This document shows, in pieces, positions 28,319 through 35,312 of a stretch of DNA of 49,640 bases (position 1 is the first letter of the stretch; the number at the start of each line of letters is the position of its first letter). Source of the DNA: Candidatus Jettenia ecosi (GTDB taxonomy: Bacteria > Planctomycetota > Brocadiia > Brocadiales > Brocadiaceae); assembly GCA_005524015.1 (NCBI GenBank), contig SULG01000018.1, positions 1-49,640 of the forward strand, read 5' to 3'. The notes under the pieces were generated by a model. The model did not search any database and was not told the DNA's origin. It saw only the letters and a program-made list of their open reading frames with translations. A program made the translations under genes and the position numbers.

Positions 28319-29548
28319 ATGAAGAATTTATATAAGTGGTGGCTGGCAGGGATAGTATGTAGTGCAATGGCGAGTTTTACTACGCCGATTTTTGCGCAAG
28401 TTTTAGACGTGGTACCAGAAGCAGCGCCGGTCACGCCAGCAGAAGAAAGTGGACTTGTAAGTTTATTAAAAGATATGAAAGTAAGTGGTTTTGTTGATAC
28501 AAATTATTTTTATAATGATGAGGCTCATTCAGGACAAAATAACCTCAGTCCGCTAAATTTTATTGGTGAAAATGAAAATCATTCACTTACCTTTGAGAGC
28601 TTTACACTCTTTGTGGATAAGGCGGTTACTGATGAGAGTCCGATAGGTTGGCAATTACATACGTATTTTGGCGAGAAAGCAAAGAGAATTACCTTTCTGG
28701 GTGAACCTGGCACGAGTGATCCAGACCGTGACGATATTTTTACCGTTGCAACAGCAAACGTTTCCTGGAAGGCGCCAATTGGTAGTGGTATTACCTTTCG
28801 GTTTGGTAAGTTCTATACCTGGATTGGGGCAGAATTGGTAGAAAACATAAATAACCCCAATTATCAGCATGGAATTCTTTACAATAATGCGATTCCTTTT
28901 ACCCACACAGGTATAAGCGCTAGTTATGATTTTACCGATAAGGTAAGTTTGAGTCTCTATGGGGTCAATGGATGGGATTCCTTTGTTGATAACAATTCAT
29001 CAAAGTCATTTGGATGGTATCTTACCTACAAACCAACAGAAAAAGCCTTTGTTTCCCTGGGAGGAATCCACGGAGCTGAGGGATGGGATAATCCAAAGGG
29101 CCCAATTCCAGTTAATGTTCAGCGAAGGAGCACGAATGGGGGTTTGACCCACTTGTTTGATGTTGTAGCTACGTATCAACTAACTGAAAAGTTATCATTT
29201 ATCATTAATGGCGATTGGGGTCAAGCGCAGGATGCTGCAATGGATATCGGAAATGGCCTGGCTTTAGGGAATACGGGCCACTGGTGGGGTGTTGCGGGTT
29301 ATGCCTTGTATGATTTTACCAATTGGATTCAGGGAGTTGTACGATACGAGTATTTTGATGATACCGATGGGGTAAGATTTTTTGATCAAACAATATGGGA
29401 AGTTACCCTTACCTGTAATATTAAAATGAGAGAGAATCTCTTATTTAGGCCTGAATACCGCTTTAACCATTACTCCGATCCTGATGCTGTTGGTGTCCAT
29501 GATTCATCAGAGAATATTTATGGTATTGGCATCGAATACTTGTTCTAA
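28319..29548 (+). CDS. Outer-membrane beta-barrel porin
   Basis: 409 residues. The start at 28319 has AAGGAG (28303-28308) 10 bases upstream; a TTG at 28295 would put the RBS inside the gene. A signal peptide ends at FAQ (about residue 27). The mature chain begins with a short helix-like segment, then alternates aromatic/hydrophobic and polar residues (SGFVDTNYFYN, SLTFESFTLFVDKA, ISASYDFTDKVSLSLYGVNGW) typical of 14-16-strand barrels. The chain ends in a strand with a terminal Phe (YGIGIEYLF), which is the BamA recognition signal. It resembles outer-membrane porins of unknown substrate found in large copy numbers in planctomycetes; ion or small-solute diffusion is the likely role. Monocistronic with a terminator. 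Confidence 0.85.
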   Translation: MKNLYKWWLAGIVCSAMASFTTPIFAQVLDVVPEAAPVTPAEESGLVSLLKDMKVSGFVDTNYFYNDEAHSGQNNLSPLNFIGENENHSLTFESFTLFVDKAVTDESPIGWQLHTYFGEKAKRITFLGEPGTSDPDRDDIFTVATANVSWKAPIGSGITFRFGKFYTWIGAELVENINNPNYQHGILYNNAIPFTHTGISASYDFTDKVSLSLYGVNGWDSFVDNNSSKSFGWYLTYKPTEKAFVSLGGIHGAEGWDNPKGPIPVNVQRRSTNGGLTHLFDVVATYQLTEKLSFIINGDWGQAQDAAMDIGNGLALGNTGHWWGVAGYALYDFTNWIQGVVRYEYFDDTDGVRFFDQTIWEVTLTCNIKMRENLLFRPEYRFNHYSDPDAVGVHDSSENIYGIGIEYLF

Positions 29549-29639
29549 AAACTTAATTTTGTTCTCTGTTTTCTGACCGGTAACAGGAATTAAAATAAAG
29601 TTTTACTCACTATTGGATAGTGAAATTCAAAAAGTATAT

Positions 29640-29684
29640 AATCCCCCTGTATTCTCTAAAAAGAGGTATAGGGGGATTTTTATT
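29640..29684 (+). terminator. Rho-independent terminator after the porin gene
   Basis: AATCCCCCT (29640-29648) pairs with AGGGGGATT (29670-29678), with inner CTCT/AGAG pairing and a following T-rich run. Confidence 0.85.
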
Positions 29685-29801
29685 TAATATCTCTATTCAC
29701 TCTATTCAAAATACGGTACAAAACCGAGGTAGGGGTGAATCCTGTATTTGCCCTGGTTAATTGAGTGTTTGCCATCTGGGATATGCGATTTTGTAGGTAA
29801 G

Positions 29802-29875
29802 TGGGCCCACAAGGATTCGAACCTTGGACACGCGGATTATGAGTCCGCTGCTCTAACCGGCTGAGCTATGGGCCC
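29802..29875 (-). tRNA. tRNA with CAT anticodon (elongator Met or lysidine-type Ile2)
   Basis: A complete 74-nt cloverleaf on the minus strand: acceptor GGGCCCA/TGGGCCC with discriminator A, D stem GCTC/GAGC, anticodon stem GCGGA/TCCGC with loop CTCATAA (anticodon CAT), and T stem CAAGG/CCTTG with TTCGAAT. It is not the initiator type, because it lacks the three G-C pairs at the anticodon stem end and has a normal 1-72 pair. CCA is not encoded. Whether the C34 is lysidinylated (Ile) cannot be read from the DNA. Confidence 0.93.
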
Positions 29876-30010
29876 TGAAAAGATAAAATTATACCATGAT
29901 TTTATTTCTTTTCAATTTGATTTTTAGTAACAATTTAGTTTTTTGAAAAAAACCGTGGAAAGCTCCGTTGGGAGCGAAATGTTTATAGACAAATCATTCT
30001 GCCACAATCA

Positions 30011-30066
30011 AGCTCCATCGGAGCGGCACGGTGTTTCTGTGTTTCATATGCCGCTCCGATGGAGCT
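30011..30066. repeat. 18-bp perfect palindrome (long hairpin)
   Basis: AGCTCCATCGGAGCGGCA (30011-30028) is the exact inverse complement of TGCCGCTCCGATGGAGCT (30049-30066), with a 20-base loop. Confidence 0.85.
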
Positions 30067-30089
30067 AAGGTTTTGTATATACAGTTTTC

Positions 30090-30242
30090 GTAATTACTCA
30101 AAATAAGATGTAAAATCTGGGTAAGGGCGAACCTTGTGTTCGCCCTGATCATGGGAAAACGCACAGGTCTTGAATTTATACAAAGGGTAGGCGAACACAA
30201 GGTTCGCCCCTACTATGATCCAACAGTATTTTGAGTAACTAC
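30090..30242. mobile_element. TA-flanked MITE (family 1), complete copy
   Basis: Ends GTAATTACTCAAAATA (30090-30105) and TATTTTGAGTAACTAC (30227-30242) form 16-bp terminal inverted repeats with one mismatch. Inside, GGCGAACCTTGTGTTCGCC and GGCGAACACAAGGTTCGCC are again inverted, so the whole element folds. It has no coding capacity. A second copy lies at 38955 in the opposite orientation and has lost one end to another element. Confidence 0.85.
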
Positions 30243-30321
30243 CATTTTTCTATAAACATTTCACCCCTGTGGGGTTGTTTTTTAAAAAAAGTGTTACGAT
30301 TTTGTAAAGTGCCTTTATTTT

Positions 30322-31017
30322 CTATTTTCTTTCATGAACCTTGATATGGCTAAAAAAGGAACAAACTTTTTGTGAAACCTTATCCTCCTGATTCCTGTAG
30401 AAATGATCGCTATCCTCTATTAATTCTAAAATTTTGGGCGGTGATATTTTTGTAAAACCGTTTACGGTCTCCTCTGCCGTGGTTACAAAATCGTTTTGAC
30501 TATAAATAAATAATTTTTCCTTATTACAATGGGATAAAAAATCAAGACTGTACCGGCTAAAAGGAGTGGAGATAGAAGCAAAAGCCAATACCCTGCTGCT
30601 CTCTGTGCCTATTTTCATACCAGCGAGGGCGCCAAATGAATAGCCGGCAACAAATATTCTATCGTGTACGGCAATTTGTGAAAGCAAGAAGTTAAGAGCG
30701 GCTTGCGTGTCGGTAACAGCATCCATAAAATTTCTTCCGTTTAAAGACTCTTCCCAGTAATGAAATTTTTGAGCGATGTCCTTCTCATGACTTTCACTAT
30801 TTCCCACACCACGGTAGTTAAATCGAAGAGATAAAAATCCCCTATCAGCCGATACTCGCGCAATGCTTATAATAACGTTATTATCCATATCGCCACCCAA
30901 ATTAGGGTGAGGTGCACATAATAAGATTGCTGATGATGGAAGAGCATCTTCATCATAGGTTAATATTCCTTCCAGCTTTAATGTATCAGCATATAAGTAC
31001 ACAGATTCTTCAATCAT
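30322..31017 (-). CDS. Alpha/beta hydrolase
   Basis: 231 residues. The nucleophile elbow is GYSFGALAG (GxSxG), an early APHPNLGGDMDNNV segment resembles the oxyanion region of dienelactone-hydrolase-like enzymes, FNYRGVGNSE follows, and a late DSDHFYRN supplies the likely catalytic His. No signal peptide is seen, so it is probably cytosolic, acting on a small ester, thioester or C-C substrate. It begins 3 bases after the stop of the multihaem cytochrome and belongs to the end of that operon, but the functional link is unclear. Confidence 0.8.
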   Translation of the reverse strand: MIEESVYLYADTLKLEGILTYDEDALPSSAILLCAPHPNLGGDMDNNVIISIARVSADRGFLSLRFNYRGVGNSESHEKDIAQKFHYWEESLNGRNFMDAVTDTQAALNFLLSQIAVHDRIFVAGYSFGALAGMKIGTESSRVLAFASISTPFSRYSLDFLSHCNKEKLFIYSQNDFVTTAEETVNGFTKISPPKILELIEDSDHFYRNQEDKVSQKVCSFFSHIKVHERK

Positions 31018-31020
31018 GAT

Positions 31021-31625
31021 TTATCGTTTCTCCTTATTTGCCAACAGCTCAATTGATTTTAAGATCATTTGAGACAGGCGGAAGTTGTGCATGCCATAAG
31101 ATTGAACCAACCTCAGATGGTTCTGTATATTTGGAGTATGTATGCCACTTTGGTAAAGATGTTTAGTTTTATCATTAAGAGCCTCCTTCCATGCATCATA
31201 CAACAGCCCATAATCTGGATTGTGGCATTCTATGCAATATGTTCGTACAGATTTAAACGAATTTCCATTCGATTCTAATCTATGACAATCAGTGCAGGAG
31301 ACCCAGTTAGACATCCAATCAGGTACTTCTGCGCCTATATTTTGAATACTCCCGTTGATATATTGCTCTACCTCTGTGTGGCATTTTAAGCAATCTCCGT
31401 TATCTGTTGATCTTTCCTTTCCTGTAAATCCATAATCTCTCCATTCTTTCTTTATAAAAGGAGAATTCTTGTCCCCCTTTTCTAAAAGGGGATTAAAGGG
31501 AATTATAGAGGTAAAGAGATTTCCGTTCTCTTGCGGGGGTAAAGGGTCTATGGATTTTTTACCTGATCTTTTATGATGGCATATCCAACAGTCCTTATTT
31601 TGTATAACTAAATTGCCGTGTGTTT
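31021..31625 (-). pseudogene. 3' part of the giant multihaem cytochrome, in the shifted frame
   Basis: The reading frame ending at 31021 is open back to about 31625 but has no start codon until an internal ATG at 31314, and its first residues continue the upstream cytochrome: KTHGNLVIQNKDCWICHHKR. It contains four haem motifs CWICH, CLKCH, CTDCH and CIECH, then the typical C-terminal ECHNPDYGLLYDAWK ... GMHNFRLSQMIL helix. It is the natural C-terminus of the 31608-33242 protein, separated from it by a -1 shift at the A6 run 31623-31628. The segment SIIPFNPLLEKGDKNSPF inside it is encoded by a dispersed DNA repeat. Either the gene is inactivated, or the shift is a sequencing/assembly error, or it is read by slippage. 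Confidence 0.8.
31460..31506. repeat. Dispersed C-tract palindrome absorbed into the cytochrome frame
   Basis: TCCCCCTTTTCTAAAAGGGG and the following ATTAAAGGGAATTAT match the core of the elements at 39076-39290 and 44691-44957 (TTCCCCCTTTTCTAAAGGGG then ACTAAGGGGGATTAT). In the minus-strand frame it is read through as PFNPLLEKGDKNSP without a stop. Confidence 0.7.
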
Positions 31626-33242
31626 TTTATTAACCGGATCGTTATTGTGGCACTGATGGCATTCCAAACCTTTATCAGGAGAATGTGTTTTATGTTTGAA
31701 AATCTTCTTCTGATACACAGTACGATACGCCAGATAATTTACATGACATCTGTTGGTACAAGAAGTGGTAGGGAAGGGAGATCTGTTTGGGGATTTTGCT
31801 AATTCCTCTTGTTTTAAATTAGCAATGCTATAGTCTAAAAGATCTTTTACGTGCTTAATGTTATGGACACCGGAACTGCCATCCTCTTTTATGAGATTAT
31901 AATTTATTTCTGCCTCATGGACTATGGTATTGCAAGGGAAAGGATTCTTTTTTGCGTTTTTGTAAGGATACATAAGAGAAGAAAGCAACGGGTGTAATCG
32001 GGGCATAATTTGCCGCACAATAGCATCTGTATCGGTAGTATGATGTCTCTTTACCTGTAACAATAAAGCTCTCAACACTTGCATCCTTAATTTTACAAAT
32101 TGCATTTGTTCAGACACTATGGTATCAAATCCCTTGTCATGGCAATTGTTGCATAACTCTGGTGCTACGTTTGTATAGAATTCTTCATCCTTATGGCACG
32201 CAGAACAATTCAATGTTACAAGATACATAGGATCAGGTTCACCTTTAATACCCATGCCACCCAGGCCGGTCATGATCAAATCCTGTATCTTATAGTTTGA
32301 ACCGATGGATTTCAGGTTATTATCCCCATAAACCTTATTCCTTGTTTTAGGCCATCCGTGTGTAATAGGAGTATGACATGAAGTACAAGCGGTCTTATGC
32401 CTGTCAATATGGATGTCGTGCAGTTCTGAAACATTATTCAAAGTATCAGAGGTCTTTGTATGACACCGATAACAATGGTTTTTATCTACGATTCCATCTC
32501 CTTGTATGATTTTAAAATGGCAATCAGAGCAAGATACTTTTTCGTTTTTCTCATACACCTCATGTTCAAAAATCTTTCCATATATCTCTTTGGTTTTTTT
32601 TATATGGCCGTGGCATAAGGTACACCCGGAAACAGATATTTTCTCCTTCTCTGTATAAGCGAGTTGCCGGGTATTTATCATCGTATACGATTTGGATGCA
32701 TTTTTTCCCTGAGATGAAGGAGAATCGGGAAATCGGGATTGCGTTGTGGCAGATTGCGAAATAAAATGGCATATGTTACAGGTACTGGTATCTATTTCAA
32801 AATGTTTTTCTTCGCTCATAGCGGCATGGCATGAGGTACACCTTAGTTTGAGACCGCCGGTGTTTCCATTGCTTTCTTTTATAAGATGTGTTTTATGTTG
32901 AAACGGTTTCAGTTTTTTGTATTGGGTTGATTGTACTGATAATTTGCTTAAGGGATGACACTGCTCTGTAGTACAATGTTCATCTCTTATCTCCAGAGCT
33001 AGTACAGCCGTAGTTTTATTCTCATGGGTATGGCATTCAATACAGGCAATATCTTTCGGCAACGATTTTTTACACGCATTATTGAACGAGACATGGTTAT
33101 GACATTTAGCACAATAGTGTGAGCGCTTCGGTTGTGCTACTGTGATAAACAAAGTAATACCAAGTATCCCTATTGCTATAAGGGAAGCTATTGCAAGCCT
33201 GATAGCAGTTCTTTTATTTAATTTTTTTACCTCTTCAAACAT
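31608..33242 (-). CDS. Giant membrane-anchored multihaem c-type cytochrome (5' part, frameshifted)
   Basis: 544 residues before the frameshift. One N-terminal membrane anchor (about 13-36) as in NapC/NrfH types is followed by 11 canonical CXXCH motifs (CAKCH, CIECH, CTSCH, CNICH, CTLCH, CSDCH, CYRCH, CTSCH, CSACH, CNNCH, CHQCH), one CX4CH (CTTEQCH) and one CX3CH (CTNRCH). With the four motifs in the shifted frame the full protein would carry about 17 haems in some 740 residues. The gene starts 8 bases after the pentahaem lipoprotein gene, in an operon with the cytochrome b subunits. Likely role: periplasmic or anammoxosomal electron wire accepting electrons from the quinol-linked b subunits. 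CX4CH and CX3CH motifs are rare but occur in anammox cytochromes. Confidence 0.88.
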   Translation of the reverse strand: MFEEVKKLNKRTAIRLAIASLIAIGILGITLFITVAQPKRSHYCAKCHNHVSFNNACKKSLPKDIACIECHTHENKTTAVLALEIRDEHCTTEQCHPLSKLSVQSTQYKKLKPFQHKTHLIKESNGNTGGLKLRCTSCHAAMSEEKHFEIDTSTCNICHFISQSATTQSRFPDSPSSQGKNASKSYTMINTRQLAYTEKEKISVSGCTLCHGHIKKTKEIYGKIFEHEVYEKNEKVSCSDCHFKIIQGDGIVDKNHCYRCHTKTSDTLNNVSELHDIHIDRHKTACTSCHTPITHGWPKTRNKVYGDNNLKSIGSNYKIQDLIMTGLGGMGIKGEPDPMYLVTLNCSACHKDEEFYTNVAPELCNNCHDKGFDTIVSEQMQFVKLRMQVLRALLLQVKRHHTTDTDAIVRQIMPRLHPLLSSLMYPYKNAKKNPFPCNTIVHEAEINYNLIKEDGSSGVHNIKHVKDLLDYSIANLKQEELAKSPNRSPFPTTSCTNRCHVNYLAYRTVYQKKIFKHKTHSPDKGLECHQCHNNDPVNKKHTAI

Positions 33243-33250
33243 ACATGATG

Positions 33251-34234
33251 TTACGATTTATATTTTACCTCTGCCAGGAGAATATCTGTATCCTTGTGAG
33301 AAGATATTCGATGTATCGTTGCCTTAATTGCATACGAATCACCATCGTAATGAAAATAAAATGGGATGCATCTTTTTTCCCTGTATTGGAGAGCTGTTTT
33401 CATTTCGACAAAGAAACTTTCCTTTTTACAATCTTCGACCCGGCCTGTTTCATCCTGTAATTCTATTATTAGAACAACCTCTCTGTATCCATAATCTCCT
33501 GTAGGTACACCGTGGGGGATACCCGTATTTTCTAATTCCAGGATCCCCTCAATCCTGCCATTGCATTGAATGACCTTTATAAACGACATGGTTAATAACG
33601 TGTTATGTGGATCGAACAAGGTTTGATATGAAAACAGATGTTGTTTCCCTTCTCTTTTCGGATATATCTTTTGCCAGGGATCATCCTGAATAAGTTTCCG
33701 TTTTATGGAGGGCATATGACAATCCTGGCATGTTTTTTTCTCTTCAATTGTATCTGATTTCTGCCATGCCAGAAATGTGCCTATATGACATTTCCCGCAC
33801 ATCTCACTTGTTCTGAAGAATTGGTTCTTCTCATGTATGGGATGCGGTCCATGTGCAGGTGTCGGGCCGCTTAATTTGCAATCATTCAAATGGCAACTGT
33901 TACAATGCACACCCTCTGCCAGGTTCTCGCTGCGTGGTTCAATTTTTTTATCCGTAAAAATAGTTTCTGGGACATGGCATCCTAAACAAAAAGTAAACTG
34001 ATAAGTGTTCGTCTCTTCCTTAAATTCGGCATTTGTAAAACTGCGGGCATGAGGGGAATTCTTCCATTCGTTATAAATATCTTTATGACAATCTCCACAC
34101 CGTTCTGATTTCGGAGCATGCATTCCTTTTTCTACTAATTCAGGATAGATAACACAGCCGGATGATAAGAGCCCTACTGCTGAAAAGAAAACAGGAAGAA
34201 GTTTTGGGAGTAATTTCACAGGTTTATAAAACAT
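33251..34234 (-). CDS. Pentahaem cytochrome c lipoprotein (cytochrome c554-like)
   Basis: 327 residues from an ATG at 34234, where a lipoprotein signal peptide begins (MFYKPVKLLPKLLPVFFSAV, lipobox LLSSGC). The longer frame to 34294 is rejected because it would place 20 residues before the signal peptide. Five CXXCH motifs: CGDCH, CLGCH, CNSCH, CGKCH and CQDCH, with distal His residues (HGPHPIHEK) that may act as axial ligands. The C-terminal 130 residues are a beta-rich domain without haem. It overlaps the end of the subunit IV-like gene by 19 bases. Probably an electron acceptor of the b subunits, anchored to a membrane by lipid. Confidence 0.88.
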   Translation of the reverse strand: MFYKPVKLLPKLLPVFFSAVGLLSSGCVIYPELVEKGMHAPKSERCGDCHKDIYNEWKNSPHARSFTNAEFKEETNTYQFTFCLGCHVPETIFTDKKIEPRSENLAEGVHCNSCHLNDCKLSGPTPAHGPHPIHEKNQFFRTSEMCGKCHIGTFLAWQKSDTIEEKKTCQDCHMPSIKRKLIQDDPWQKIYPKREGKQHLFSYQTLFDPHNTLLTMSFIKVIQCNGRIEGILELENTGIPHGVPTGDYGYREVVLIIELQDETGRVEDCKKESFFVEMKTALQYREKRCIPFYFHYDGDSYAIKATIHRISSHKDTDILLAEVKYKS

Positions 34235-34665
34235 AACATAACTACCGAGATAATGACAACGATAACAATGGTAAATGGAATTGGACTTTGCCATAAATTG
34301 CCGTGTCTTTTAGTATAGCGAACATGATGAATACGGGTATCTTGTTCCTTGTTAATAGGTAATGCCGTATGCCTCTTTCTGCTTACAAGAAATGGCCATG
34401 AGATAAATAACAATGCAAAGAAAATTAAGAGAGAAATGAACAAGGTCTCATGGTGAATAAGTTTGTTTAGTTTATACACGGGTAACAAAAACCAGGGAAT
34501 ATGATCCGGCTTTTTGATTACTAAGTTAGTATGCAATGGGAATACGATAATGGCGATTAATTCGATGACAATGAAGAAGCAGGAGACGATGATATGCCTG
34601 AATATCTCATTTGGGAAGAATGGTTCGAGCATTTCCGGCCTTTTGTGTTTTGCGTAGTCTTTCAT
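34216..34665 (-). CDS. Cytochrome bc complex C-terminal subunit (subunit IV/PetD-like), PEWY lost
   Basis: 149 residues with three likely membrane helices (about 25-45, 75-95, 128-148). The segment KKPDHIPWFLLPVYKLNKLI matches the ef-loop of subunit IV / cytochrome b, where PEWYFFPVF is normal; here the Glu of PEWY, which is the quinol-proton acceptor of the Qo site, is absent (PDHIPWF). It follows the cytochrome b6-like gene by 42 bases. With the missing cd-loop in that gene, the Qo site seems not to be functional in the usual way. No gene for a Rieske protein or cytochrome c1 occurs nearby. Confidence 0.78.
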   Translation of the reverse strand: MKDYAKHKRPEMLEPFFPNEIFRHIIVSCFFIVIELIAIIVFPLHTNLVIKKPDHIPWFLLPVYKLNKLIHHETLFISLLIFFALLFISWPFLVSRKRHTALPINKEQDTRIHHVRYTKRHGNLWQSPIPFTIVIVVIISVVMLCFINL

Positions 34666-34707
34666 TTTATATCTCAGTACCTCTGGTTTTGCTTTCCATT
34701 TTACCTG

Positions 34708-35310
34708 TTACAGGGGTTCATAGATACCTGTTTTGCGAATCATAAAGAAATGCATACCCATACATAATACCATAGCCAATGGAATACCTGCGATGTGTAT
34801 AGCATACAGGAATGTCAAATGCACGGTTGAATATTTGTCATTGTGGGCGGGTAGTAAACTCCCTGTGTAATACATAAGTAACGTTAAGATAAGCAGGCAA
34901 GCCCCTGATACCCAATGCAGCTCCCGCGGATGATGATAGATTCCTTTGAAGAGAATACGGATCATATGGCTTAGTACCATTCCAATCATAATATGTGGTC
35001 CTATAGCGTGGATACGTTGGATAAGCCATCCATAAGAAACCCTATGACTTACATATTGAATGCTGGCTAACGCTTCTCTTGTACTGGGAACAAAATAAAA
35101 CATAAGAAATATACCGGTTCCCAGTTGAATTATAAATGCCAGTAGTGATAATCCGCCCATACATCCAAACCAGCTCAAACCTTTAGGAATTAACCGCCTG
35201 GTGATACTCCTTTCTATGAATTCCTTGAGAAAATTCTCGTTTTCAGTCTCATGAACAGTTTCTGTATGGTCTTTATTATGTATTACGTCTTTTTGAAGCA
35301 TTATTTTCAT
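34708..35310 (-). CDS. Cytochrome b6-like subunit lacking the Qo-site cd loop
   Basis: 200 residues: a hydrophilic N-terminal stretch of about 40, then four membrane helices. Haem b ligands are conserved: RIHAIGPHIMIGMVLSHMIR (His spacing 14) and AIHIAGIPLAMVLCMGMHFF (spacing 15, as in b6f). A Cys sits in LSWFGCMGG at the place of the haem ci Cys of cytochrome b6, and FKGIYHHPRELHWVSG matches PRELTWVTG. Between helices C and D only about ten residues (LPAHNDKYSTVH) stand where b6 has about 50, so the cd1-cd2 Qo-site loop is missing. Two b haems plus probably haem ci would transfer electrons from the negative-side quinone site. The gene starts 2 bases after the aminotransferase stop. Confidence 0.85.
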   Translation of the reverse strand: MKIMLQKDVIHNKDHTETVHETENENFLKEFIERSITRRLIPKGLSWFGCMGGLSLLAFIIQLGTGIFLMFYFVPSTREALASIQYVSHRVSYGWLIQRIHAIGPHIMIGMVLSHMIRILFKGIYHHPRELHWVSGACLLILTLLMYYTGSLLPAHNDKYSTVHLTFLYAIHIAGIPLAMVLCMGMHFFMIRKTGIYEPL

Positions 35311-35312
35311 TT

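Larger units (their letters stand above)
29876..30321. other. Repeat nest between tRNA and hydrolase gene
   Basis: A gene-free stretch filled with nested inverted repeats: GAAATGTTTATAGA (29976-29989) faces TCTATAAACATTTC (30249-30262), and between them lie an 18-bp palindrome and a 153-bp TA-flanked MITE, listed separately. The outer inverted repeat together with GGAGCGAAATG / CATTTCACCCC resembles a larger element into which the MITE has inserted. Confidence 0.55.

Noticed and set aside
29940-30321. Repeated G/C palindromes considered as a CRISPR array.
   Set aside because: Repeats are inverted and irregularly spaced, with no constant spacer length and no cas genes; they are MITE-like elements.
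31021-31314. An independent 97-residue dihaem protein starting at ATG 31314.
   Set aside because: The frame is open far upstream with two further CXXCH motifs and connects to the giant cytochrome at an A6 run; no ribosome-binding site precedes 31314.
34216-34294. An upstream extension of the pentahaem cytochrome frame to 34294 contains a CYRCH motif and would add a sixth haem.
   Set aside because: It lies before a lipoprotein signal peptide, in the cytoplasmic part, and overlaps the subunit IV-like gene in another frame. The start at 34234 fits the lipobox and the haem motif there is a coincidence.
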